Shown here: positions 1 to 6,549 of the stretch, in pieces
How the letters are laid out: the number at the start of each line of letters is the position of its first letter
Position numbering within the stretch: the first letter of the stretch is position 1
Origin: Candidatus Heimdallarchaeota archaeon
GTDB taxonomy: Archaea; Asgardarchaeota; Heimdallarchaeia; JABLTI01
NCBI GenBank assembly: GCA_030602675.1
Contig: JAUVZH010000131.1
Location: 1 to 7,094 of the forward strand
Direction: 5' to 3'
DNA length: 7,094 nucleotides
Translations under genes and position numbers: made by a program
The notes under the pieces: model-generated
Seen by the model: only the letters and a program-made list of their open reading frames with translations
What the model was told of the DNA's origin: nothing
The model's database searches: none

Positions 1-2975
1 TTTAACAAAGTATCCAATGGTGAAAAAGCATAACTAGAATTACGACTGTAGGAAAGAAAAATATCTTTCACTAATCGAGAATTAACTCGTCCTCGGGTCC
101 AAAGGTCAACTTTTTTTCCTTCTTCCTTTAGTAATTCAAAGAAGTACTTGTTGCTCTGCGCTTCTAATTGCATGCCATAATAGCTTGACTTTACACCACC
201 TGTTACTCTTATAAGTAAATCAATCATATCGAATAACTGCTGATTAAATTGCCAAGAAGGAAGTGTGTCTGGTTCGTTCTTTTTCCTCAAATACAACATT
301 GCACTGATATTTGAAAGATGTCTTGCTCTCAAAAATGAATGATTAAGTATCTCTTTTTTGGATGCTTTTGCTATGACAGTTTTGAATAATTTATATTGAT
401 TATTAGTTGTATTACTATTTTCTTGAAGCTTATTTGCAGAGCTTTCTTCATTAGCTGTTTTTGTAGTCGCTCGATTAATAGTGTAATTATACTTTTCTGG
501 TTCAAGTTTAGCTAATGTAATTAGGAATTGCTCTAGCTTCTTGTAGCGTCTACCAGCAAAGAAGAGATATTGAACTTTTTCTAGAGGTATTTTTTGGTTA
601 CAGATGACTAAAACTGGTGAATCAGCTTCTTCATTCTCATCAATCACTAAATCAGCATATTCTTTATCGAAGATAACAAAAGCATAAGATGGATCTTTTT
701 CTAGTAATACCTGAGGGATCGAGCCTGCGATTTTGTAATAAATCATCCGAAGAAGATGCCTATGTTCCGTTTGAACGATTATTTTCTTCTTCTCTCTTCG
801 ATAGTAAACAGTTGCACAATTCGGACAAGTAACTCGCTTTCTAGGAAAGAAAACTAAATCTTCAGTACCAAATTCCTCAATCTTTTCTTGACACATTAGA
901 CAATAAAAGGTATTTGTTTTTATCTTTCCTGTAACATAGGACATTGGAATTTTTCTCATCTTTCGTGATAGCTCTTCTAATGAAATAGTAAATTTGGTCT
1001 TTTCTTGACTTGTTTCAAATTCTGCAATATCCTCAATTAATTCACAAGCAGTTGCTTCTTCTTTGATAGTTCCATTGGCATACTCTCGGTAATCACTTGG
1101 CATAGAACTTGAATTGTATGCTTGTAGTAGTCGTAACAAAGAACAGGTTTTGAAGCGTTTCTGGTAACACTTACAAGAACCACAATTTTTCTTTAGATGT
1201 GGATGTTTTGCAAGTAACTCATTTGTGCAATACTTAAGTTTAGATCGACCACTACTATCTATTGTTTTAACAGAAGTAACCAATCCTTCAGCTACAAATC
1301 CTTCTAATTCTTTTTTCGCTTGTTGGTAATCAAGCTGATACTTAACACCAACTTCTTTTACGGTAACTGGTTTATAACTAGCAAAATTCAGGATAGCTTC
1401 TCGTCTTTTTTCTTCCCAAGTTCTTTTTTTATCCTTCTTGTATTCCTTTAATCGTTGAAAGAACTGGTATGCTTTAGAATCCATCAATTCCTCAAATGCA
1501 CTTAACATCTGTATTGATGCAAAACTTCCATAGCTGCCTAAAATAGCACTAAATTCTCTCTCGATGAATTGATCAAAAGATTCGAAGATATCTTTACTTT
1601 GGGAAGCTAAGCTATTTGCATGGAAATCCTCTGGTAAAGCTGGTAAATTGATATCATCATATCCGATAAGAAGTGAATAGAATTTTATAATCTCTTCAAT
1701 TGTGAATTTTTCGGATGCTTTACTTTCCGAGTAAAGACTTTTAGATAATTGCTCTAACAATGAAGAAAAACCAATCTCAATTCCAGCATAATTAGCAGTT
1801 GAAGCAAGTATGGTTTCTCCTAAACTACTAAGGTAATATTTGCTATCTTTTTTCTTCTCAACTATGGGGAGAAATGGTTCTGATTCAACAGGATCTTGCC
1901 ATGTATATTCTAAAGTACTGGAAATTTCGTCAGATGTGAAGGAAATATCTACAATAGGTTCACCAATAATAGTTTTAGATACTCCTTTAGTAAATTGATT
2001 CAAATGATGAGTGATTTTTGCATAGACTTTCTTATCAATATGGGTTTTTAATTCAGCAGTTTTTTCAAAAAAAGGATTATTATTGTTAGTTTGATATTGT
2101 GGGCAAATATTATTACTGAATAAATGAAGTTTGTAAGTAATAGTATTTTGGAAGTACCTAATCAGCTCAGCTTGACTTTTTCTCCCGCGAAATAACTCTC
2201 GTAGAATGGAAAATTGTATATGCTCATCTGTTAGATAAGGCAATGTTTCGCTAAACTGATTGTTATAGTAATTTCTTTTTTGCTCTTTACAACGAAAGAA
2301 CAAACAATTCTCTGCATTTAGTAAATATTTGTATTCCTCTCTAGCAAGAATAGGAAATAATGCTTCATCAATTATAAACGAAAAGTATGGTTTTCGACAT
2401 CTATGACGATGTAAACCACAAATAATATCATCTAACTTGATCGTTTCCACTTGGCAATGTGCTCGAGTTAGAGGATTAACAAATACAACCTGTTCTGTCG
2501 ATGGATGAGCTTTATTCATAACCAATTCTTGGAGCTTATTATACGTTAGGAGAATAAAATCTGCATTTACTGGGCTTGTAGAAAGAAAGTGCTCACTAAT
2601 TTTATCTTTCAAACCATAAATCATATTATAAAGTTTACAACTAGAAGCAAGAATAGCAAGTTCAGTTAGAATCTGTACTCCTTCTTTCTGAGATTTCACT
2701 ACGAAAAGAACAGGTAGCTTTGTATGATTTTTTAAAGCAAGAGCACGACGAACAATCATAGAAATGAGATTTGGATTTGGTTGTCGGGATTTTGGTTGGT
2801 CGCTACCACAAACAAAAACAATGTTCTTTTGGTTGAAAAGCAACAACTTTTGTTCTTTTAGTGAAAAATTGTCAAGGAAATCATCATTAATGAACTGTCC
2901 TTGTTCAATAATTGTATTTATCCCTAAGGAAAGACTTAGAGGAAGCTTCCTTTTTAACGAACTAGAGACAGTCAT
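1..2975 (-). CDS. Giant Cas1-family integrase-like protein with ~720-residue N-terminal extension, partial at its C-terminus
   Basis: Uninterrupted frame of 991 codons running off the left edge, so the C-terminus is missing. Numbering is from ATG 2975. Residues ~1-210 are helicase-like but degenerate: a hydrophobic strand leading to CGSDQPKSR (56-64) where a P-loop would sit, LPVLFVVKSQ (87-96), ADFILLTYN (138-146) and FIIDEAL (200-206). Residues ~525-590 look like a winged HTH. A Cys cluster lies at C598, C601, C603 and C611. A zinc ribbon has C692/C695 and C717/C720. From ~765 the protein resembles Cas1: a beta domain with CNQKIPLEKVQYLFFAGRR (792-810), a polar Asn/Thr/Ser-rich linker (~834-860), LRARHLSNISAML (882-894), GMQLEAQSNKYFF (934-946) with candidate catalytic Glu938, and FSPLDTLL (984-991), like the DPxNALL helix of Cas1. 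Typical Cas1 is ~300-350 residues. A role as a DNA integrase (CRISPR adaptation or casposase-like) is inferred. The catalytic His and Asp/Glu lie outside the window. GTG 3020 is an alternative, possibly better, start. No cas2 is visible nearby. Confidence 0.72.
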   Translation of the reverse strand, partial: MTVSSSLKRKLPLSLSLGINTIIEQGQFINDDFLDNFSLKEQKLLLFNQKNIVFVCGSDQPKSRQPNPNLISMIVRRALALKNHTKLPVLFVVKSQKEGVQILTELAILASSCKLYNMIYGLKDKISEHFLSTSPVNADFILLTYNKLQELVMNKAHPSTEQVVFVNPLTRAHCQVETIKLDDIICGLHRHRCRKPYFSFIIDEALFPILAREEYKYLLNAENCLFFRCKEQKRNYYNNQFSETLPYLTDEHIQFSILRELFRGRKSQAELIRYFQNTITYKLHLFSNNICPQYQTNNNNPFFEKTAELKTHIDKKVYAKITHHLNQFTKGVSKTIIGEPIVDISFTSDEISSTLEYTWQDPVESEPFLPIVEKKKDSKYYLSSLGETILASTANYAGIEIGFSSLLEQLSKSLYSESKASEKFTIEEIIKFYSLLIGYDDINLPALPEDFHANSLASQSKDIFESFDQFIEREFSAILGSYGSFASIQMLSAFEELMDSKAYQFFQRLKEYKKDKKRTWEEKRREAILNFASYKPVTVKEVGVKYQLDYQQAKKELEGFVAEGLVTSVKTIDSSGRSKLKYCTNELLAKHPHLKKNCGSCKCYQKRFKTCSLLRLLQAYNSSSMPSDYREYANGTIKEEATACELIEDIAEFETSQEKTKFTISLEELSRKMRKIPMSYVTGKIKTNTFYCLMCQEKIEEFGTEDLVFFPRKRVTCPNCATVYYRREKKKIIVQTEHRHLLRMIYYKIAGSIPQVLLEKDPSYAFVIFDKEYADLVIDENEEADSPVLVICNQKIPLEKVQYLFFAGRRYKKLEQFLITLAKLEPEKYNYTINRATTKTANEESSANKLQENSNTTNNQYKLFKTVIAKASKKEILNHSFLRARHLSNISAMLYLRKKNEPDTLPSWQFNQQLFDMIDLLIRVTGGVKSSYYGMQLEAQSNKYFFELLKEEGKKVDLWTRGRVNSRLVKDIFLSYSRNSSYAFSPLDTLL

Positions 2976-3045
2976 AAAGCCACTCTCAAGTATTTTTGTC
3001 GATTTTTCTTTAAAAAGCACTAAAAATAGCTGCTAAAAGAAGTCC

Positions 3046-3053
3046 TTTATAAA
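3046..3053 (-). promoter_or_regulatory. TATA-like box of the Cas1-like gene
   Basis: TTTATAAA on the minus strand, 25 nt upstream of the in-frame GTG at 3020. The same box-to-start distance (25-26 nt) is seen for the two plus-strand genes. This supports a leaderless transcript starting translation at GTG 3020, 15 codons upstream of the first ATG at 2975. The ATG has only a weak purine-rich stretch (GAGAGTGG) before it. The box is also followed by purines, so the assignment rests on spacing only. Confidence 0.4.
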
Positions 3054-3135
3054 CGGCAGAAAAAAAGACATTCCTTTCTGATTATATTCTAATGAATTTT
3101 TTAGACATTTCTTCAATGTAAAACTCATTAAACCT

Positions 3136-3220
3136 TCGCTCTGACGCGTGACGAATCACTGTAAGCGATGAGTAGCGTCGATGCGAGCACGCCCTAAGCG
3201 TGTACTAATGCATTTTTTCT
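3136..3220 (+). ncRNA. Candidate small structured RNA (GC-rich hairpin island ending in a T-tract)
   Basis: Bases 3137-3203 are about 58% GC in an otherwise AT-rich region and lie between two genes. Visible pairings: GTGA (3148-3151) with TCAC (3156-3159) around a CGAA loop; GACGC (3143-3147) with GCGTC (3175-3179); CACGC (3188-3192) with GCGTG (3198-3202) around CCTAA; and outer ATGC (3181-3184) with GCAT (3210-3213). TCGCT (3136-3140) can also pair with AGCGA (3164-3168). This crosses the GACGC stem, so it forms either a pseudoknot or a switch. The last hairpin is followed on the plus strand by TTTTTT and CTTTCT, like a terminator, which favours plus-strand transcription. A TATA-like TTATAT lies at 3082-3087. 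I see no tRNA features and recognise no known family. It could instead be a DNA site such as an element end or attachment site. Confidence 0.45.
3181..3220 (+). terminator. Possible plus-strand hairpin plus T-tract terminator
   Basis: A nested hairpin (ATGC/GCAT outside, CACGC/GCGTG inside) is followed directly by six T and a second T-rich run. It would end a transcript crossing the GC-rich island from the left. No plus-strand protein gene lies upstream, so it only makes sense if the island is itself transcribed. Confidence 0.35.
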
Positions 3221-3237
3221 TTCTAAAATCAAAACAA

Positions 3238-4863
3238 TTAATTCCGAAGGATAAAGAACTCTCTTACAAAAGTAATTAAAGCTGAGTTGTGAAATCTAGT
3301 AGCTGGAATTATTATTGAAAAGTATTTTCCAACTTTTTGCTTATAAGTCTCTTTAGATTCGTGGACTTGCCCATGAAGCATAATATATCCTCTTTCTTTA
3401 AATTGTAATCCGTGTAGTAGTGTTAGCATTGTTTCGCTAGGTTGTGTTTCAATTAGACAATGAGAACTTCGTGAATGTAAGTTGAGGTTTGACTGCTTTG
3501 AAAGAAATGATTTCAAAGAGACATTGTAAAAGTCAAACATCCGAAGCAATACTGCTATTGGAATTGATGTTTTATTTGACTCATAATTTGAAAGCATTGA
3601 ACGGACAATATTGATGCTTTTTGCTAAATGTAATTGTGTATGCTTATGTACTCGTCGTAAAGAACGAATATAAGTTCCTAAATGAGAGACACTTAGCTTA
3701 GGTATGTACGAAAAGTCGAAATAACCATCAATTAACTTCTCCTTTTGAAAATCTACTATTTGTCCTTGCCAATACCCTTGCTTTCTCAAAGTGTCTGTAT
3801 TTTGTGTAAACTGGTAAATTTTCCGAGCTAATAATGATTGCAATTCTTGTTCTTTCTGGGGATGAGATGTTTCAATTAGTGTTGCAAACTGTTGTCTTGA
3901 ATCACCAGCAATAGTAAGACTATGAGTTGTTCCCCCAAATACGTTCTGGGTATAAAAACGATGTTTAATGTTATGTTGTTTTAAATAATCCGAAAAGTCA
4001 TATAGTAATTTTTTTGAAGCGGTACCAAATCCTATATTAGCTTTGTAACTTCCATCTGCATCCATGAGTCCGCGCCAAAAAACTCGTCTAAATTGAGAAT
4101 TATTTTGAAAGATGAGCGGTTCCCGAAGAGAAGGATATTTCCGTTCATTTATTAGTTGTCCCGAAAGAAAATTAAAGAACCGAACAAGCCACTTGCCTAG
4201 AATATTAACATTCCAGGCTTGAGCATTCTGTTGCTTGAAAAATTCTGTTCGTGAGCAAAATGTTTCTTTTAATAACTTGACTAAATTCTCAATGTGTTCT
4301 TTAGAGTTGTCTATAATATTAATGAAATAATTAGCAAGATGTCCATCTCCCATAATTACCCCTGTAAGATAAGCAAGGTCTTCTGTGAGATAGAGTGGTA
4401 GCTGGAAATCTTCCCCTCGGGCGGACTGGAATGGTATGAATTGTTTTCCTTGAAAGAATTCTTCCCAGAAGCTAAACAATCTGAAAAGAGGAAAGGGGAG
4501 TCGTGGTTGTTCTTCTAGATAGGAAATGATTCTCTTTTGCCAGCTACGAATGGATTTTGAAACATTTGAATCGGTAAAATAATAGTGGATTTTCTCGGCA
4601 CAGGCAAGTGAATTCTTTCTAATTTTAGCAATCCATACTTGGTTTAATATTATATAAGGAAATGATTGCAAAATTCGTTCTCCAGAAACAAAATCCACTT
4701 TACGAATCATAATTGGATAAAGCTGAATTTGTCCCTTTGCTGTTAGAAACCTCTTACTTTGACTGGTTTCTAGTAACTCATTTGCAGTTAACCAATTGTT
4801 TTGTTTCAATGTTGTAGGATCTATTAACAGTGGATCTGTTTGCCAGTTCAAGAATTCAGTCAT
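3238..4863 (-). CDS. LAGLIDADG homing-endonuclease-like protein with XRE-type helix-turn-helix
   Basis: A 541-residue protein with two LAGLIDADG helices: YLTGVIMGDG (165-174, acidic Asp173) and FWRGLMDADG (262-271, acidic Asp270). Their spacing of ~97 residues fits a single-chain, two-motif nuclease that cuts an asymmetric DNA site. Both catalytic acids are present, so the core looks intact. Residues ~393-452 resemble an XRE/Cro-type HTH: a TQLHLAKSINIV helix pair, then SNYESNKTSIP. This probably adds DNA binding. Residues 1-160 and 455-541 match nothing I recognise. No intein splicing motifs flank the domain and no intron is evident, so it appears free-standing. ATG 4863 is well supported by AGGAG seven nt upstream. 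It lies upstream of the Cas1-like gene on the same strand, 262 bp away, and is divergent from tnpB. A repurposed regulator role is possible but less likely given the two acids. Confidence 0.85.
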   Translation of the reverse strand: MTEFLNWQTDPLLIDPTTLKQNNWLTANELLETSQSKRFLTAKGQIQLYPIMIRKVDFVSGERILQSFPYIILNQVWIAKIRKNSLACAEKIHYYFTDSNVSKSIRSWQKRIISYLEEQPRLPFPLFRLFSFWEEFFQGKQFIPFQSARGEDFQLPLYLTEDLAYLTGVIMGDGHLANYFINIIDNSKEHIENLVKLLKETFCSRTEFFKQQNAQAWNVNILGKWLVRFFNFLSGQLINERKYPSLREPLIFQNNSQFRRVFWRGLMDADGSYKANIGFGTASKKLLYDFSDYLKQHNIKHRFYTQNVFGGTTHSLTIAGDSRQQFATLIETSHPQKEQELQSLLARKIYQFTQNTDTLRKQGYWQGQIVDFQKEKLIDGYFDFSYIPKLSVSHLGTYIRSLRRVHKHTQLHLAKSINIVRSMLSNYESNKTSIPIAVLLRMFDFYNVSLKSFLSKQSNLNLHSRSSHCLIETQPSETMLTLLHGLQFKERGYIMLHGQVHESKETYKQKVGKYFSIIIPATRFHNSALITFVREFFILRN

Positions 4864-4870
4864 CTAGCTT

Positions 4871-4875
4871 CTCCT
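4871..4875 (-). promoter_or_regulatory. Shine-Dalgarno site of the LAGLIDADG gene
   Basis: AGGAG on the minus strand with a seven-base spacer to ATG 4863. It fixes the start and implies a leadered mRNA, unlike the neighbours, whose TATA-like boxes sit about 25 nt from the start codon. Confidence 0.65.
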
Positions 4876-4955
4876 GAAAGATTATTGCTGTTTTCCTTTC
4901 TTAAACACCTCTTTGTACTATTGTACGAATTATTAATTGTTTAATTATTCTTTTA

Positions 4956-4982
4956 GGTAAACGATTATTACTTTCGGTAAAC
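4956..4982. repeat. Two GGTAAAC direct repeats in the divergent control region
   Basis: GGTAAAC occurs at 4956-4962 and 4976-4982, 20 bp apart, or about two helical turns. Both lie upstream of the tnpB TATA-like box and within the upstream region of the divergent LAGLIDADG gene. They could be an operator for a DNA-binding protein or part of the left end of the tnpB element. Nearby GTAC-TATT-GTAC (4915-4926) is a small dyad. The rest of 4864-5033 is AT-rich with no gene. Confidence 0.3.
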
Positions 4983-4999
4983 TCCTTATAAAAATACTA

Positions 5000-5007
5000 T
5001 ATATCTA
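5000..5007 (+). promoter_or_regulatory. TATA-like box of tnpB
   Basis: TATATCTA, 26 nt before ATG 5034. The identical octamer lies 25 nt before the THUMP gene's ATG. The archaeal TATA box is normally centred ~26-27 bp before the transcription start, so the mRNA would begin close to ATG 5034. That argues against the upstream TTG at 5022 as the start. Confidence 0.45.
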
Positions 5008-5033
5008 GTTGTATATATATTTTGTTGAAGAAA

Positions 5034-6503
5034 ATGACTCTTAAAGAAAGACACTTGATCAGAAAAGTACAAAAAACACTCATAAACGATTTACCAGAGG
5101 AGGAATTTGAGAAAGCTCTAGAACAAATAAAGCAACTAACTAACCCAAACGACAAACCACTGCAATTAGCTACTAAAGTAAAAATCCATCCAACAAAAGA
5201 ACAGCAACAGATTCTCTGGGCATTAGCCGAAAATTGTCGACTAATCTATTACTTCGCGAATAAAGAACGAAAAGAGTGGTGGGATCAAAACAAAGACTTA
5301 CCAAAGAGCCAACAAGATTTAGCGAATAAGCCAACCTATAACAGTCAATCAGCACAATTGCCGAAATTAAAACAAAAATATCCACGTTACAAGCAGAACT
5401 ACTCAAAAACATTGCAAGCCACGCTCAAACATCTAGAAGCTGACTACAAATCTTTCCTTGCACTAAGAAGAAATGGAGATAAAACAGCAAAACCACCACG
5501 ATTTAAAGGAAAAAAGTATTTTACCACTATCCATTACAATCAGAGTGGTTTTAAGATAGAAGGAACTAAAATAACTTTTAGTCATTTTTATCCAACAAAA
5601 GAAACGAAAGAAGTTGATCTGACTTTTCAAATGCAAGGGAAATTTGACCTCGTAGATAAGAAAGTTAAGCAAGTAACCATCTTTCAGATATATAAAACCA
5701 AAGAGTTCTTCTTGTCGATCATTTACGAACCTCAAATGCCAGACTATCAAGACAATGGCATCTACCAAGCAATAGATCAAGGAGTGATCAATCTCGTTGC
5801 AACAGTGAACAGTCATTCAGGGAAAACAATCACAGTAAAAAACAAGCGAGTAGACAAGTATTGGCAGCCAAAAATAAAGGAAGTGCAATCCATTAGGGAT
5901 CACTGCAAGAAATTTTCTAATCGCTGGCGCTGGTACAATGACAAATTAAACAAAATGATTAGGAAACAAGCAAACCAACAAAAAGATTACCAACATAAAA
6001 TAAGCAAAAAAATCGTAGAGAACACCAAAGCAAATACTATTATAATTGGTGACTTAAATGCTAAGGAAATGAGTCAAAAGGAGAGAGGCGATAAGAAGAA
6101 CGATAAAAGTCGTCATCGAAGCATGCAGAATAGTGGTTCAATTGCTCGCTTTGCTCGATTCTTAACCTACAAAGCAAAGAAAGTAGGTAAGAAAGTAATA
6201 CGAATCAGTGAACGAAACTCAAGCAAAAGATGCTGTTACTGTATGAAGAAGGAGAACCGAAAACTCTCAGAACGAACTATATGTTGTGATTGTGGGTTAG
6301 TCATTGACCGAGATATTAATTCTGCTGGAATTCACCTGCAGCGGTTCCTAGCAATACTAGCACTATCACTCAAACGCCCTATGGTCGGGCAACGACTCTT
6401 GAAAGCCTTTCGAGAGAAGTTTTTTCGCGACACACAGCCAATCGTCAAACGAAAGTTTCTCCAGCAATGGAGTTGGGAGGACTCGCAAGAAATCTCATGT
6501 TAA
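5034..6503 (+). CDS. tnpB: TnpB (IS605 OrfB / IS1341-type) RNA-guided nuclease with rearranged RuvC site
   Basis: Numbering is from an in-frame TTG at 5022 (493 residues). I prefer ATG 5034 (489 residues). TnpB proteins are RuvC-type DNA nucleases guided by an omega-RNA from their own element. The N-terminal OrfB region starts near ATKVKIHPTKEQQQ (50-63), with PPRFKGKKYF at 158-167. RuvC-I is YQAIDQGVINLVAT (248-261, Asp252). RuvC-II reads TIIIGDLNAKEM (339-350), with Gly343 where most TnpBs have the catalytic Glu. A Glu at 397 (RISERNSSKRC) is 54 residues later, as in the known class with a relocated glutamate. The zinc finger is C404/C407 and C421/C424. RuvC-III is DRDINSA (429-435). An N-terminal extension (~45 residues) and a basic ~55-residue tail make it longer than the usual ~400. 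No TnpA transposase is present, so mobility would need help in trans. The 3' end overlaps the proposed omega-RNA. Confidence 0.92.
   Translation: MTLKERHLIRKVQKTLINDLPEEEFEKALEQIKQLTNPNDKPLQLATKVKIHPTKEQQQILWALAENCRLIYYFANKERKEWWDQNKDLPKSQQDLANKPTYNSQSAQLPKLKQKYPRYKQNYSKTLQATLKHLEADYKSFLALRRNGDKTAKPPRFKGKKYFTTIHYNQSGFKIEGTKITFSHFYPTKETKEVDLTFQMQGKFDLVDKKVKQVTIFQIYKTKEFFLSIIYEPQMPDYQDNGIYQAIDQGVINLVATVNSHSGKTITVKNKRVDKYWQPKIKEVQSIRDHCKKFSNRWRWYNDKLNKMIRKQANQQKDYQHKISKKIVENTKANTIIIGDLNAKEMSQKERGDKKNDKSRHRSMQNSGSIARFARFLTYKAKKVGKKVIRISERNSSKRCCYCMKKENRKLSERTICCDCGLVIDRDINSAGIHLQRFLAILALSLKRPMVGQRLLKAFREKFFRDTQPIVKRKFLQQWSWEDSQEISC
6370..6500 (+). ncRNA. Proposed omega-RNA scaffold / right end of the tnpB element
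   Basis: Known TnpB guide RNAs come from the 3' end of tnpB and its right flank. Here that region holds a GCCC/GGGC hairpin (6376-6379 with 6387-6390), a six-base pairing CTTTCG (6407-6412) with CGAAAG (6451-6456), and a perfect CTCCA-GCAA-TGGAG hairpin (6460-6473) with a GNRA-type loop. GAGT (6471-6474) with ACTC (6481-6484) can form a competing pairing. The overlapping protein tail lies beyond RuvC-III and has no recognisable domain, and a second frame is open over the same stretch. Both points suggest constraint on RNA rather than protein. The element boundary probably lies near 6500, with the guide just beyond it. The exact 5' and 3' ends are not determined. Confidence 0.5.
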
Positions 6504-6521
6504 CAAAAACACTTTAGGTTC

Positions 6522-6531
6522 TAGTTAACTA
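6522..6531. repeat. 10-bp perfect palindrome after tnpB
   Basis: TAGTTAACTA is a perfect palindrome. Its core GTTAAC also occurs at 6499-6504, overlapping the tnpB stop codon, so two GTTAAC copies lie 25 bp apart in the 79-bp tnpB-THUMP gap. They could relate to the element boundary or to regulation, or be chance in AT-rich sequence. Confidence 0.25.
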
Positions 6532-6549
6532 AGATAGATCATGATTAAG

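Noticed and set aside
2764..3036. 90-codon plus-strand open frame
   Set aside because: It lies opposite the start of the Cas1-like gene and has low-complexity Phe/Ser-rich translation with no motif. The minus-strand frame is far longer and carries recognisable domains.
3130..3220. tRNA or rRNA fragment in the GC-rich island
   Set aside because: No T-arm consensus, cloverleaf or recognisable rRNA segment was seen on either strand; only local hairpins.
3238..4863. LAGLIDADG region as an intein within a larger host protein
   Set aside because: No conserved splice-junction residues (N-terminal Cys/Ser block or C-terminal His-Asn) or host-protein sequence flank it, and it has its own start with AGGAG.
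5022..5024. TTG as the tnpB start
   Set aside because: It is in frame, but from the box at 5000-5007 transcription would begin at or just after it. ATG 5034 fits better and loses only four residues.
4864..5033. A TnpA (Y1 transposase) gene accompanying tnpB
   Set aside because: The divergent region is only 170 bp, AT-rich and without a coding frame. The element is tnpB-only as seen here.
5173..5816. Two minus-strand open frames (79 and 117 codons) opposite tnpB
   Set aside because: They are antisense shadows of a well-supported TnpB coding frame, with no recognisable domain.
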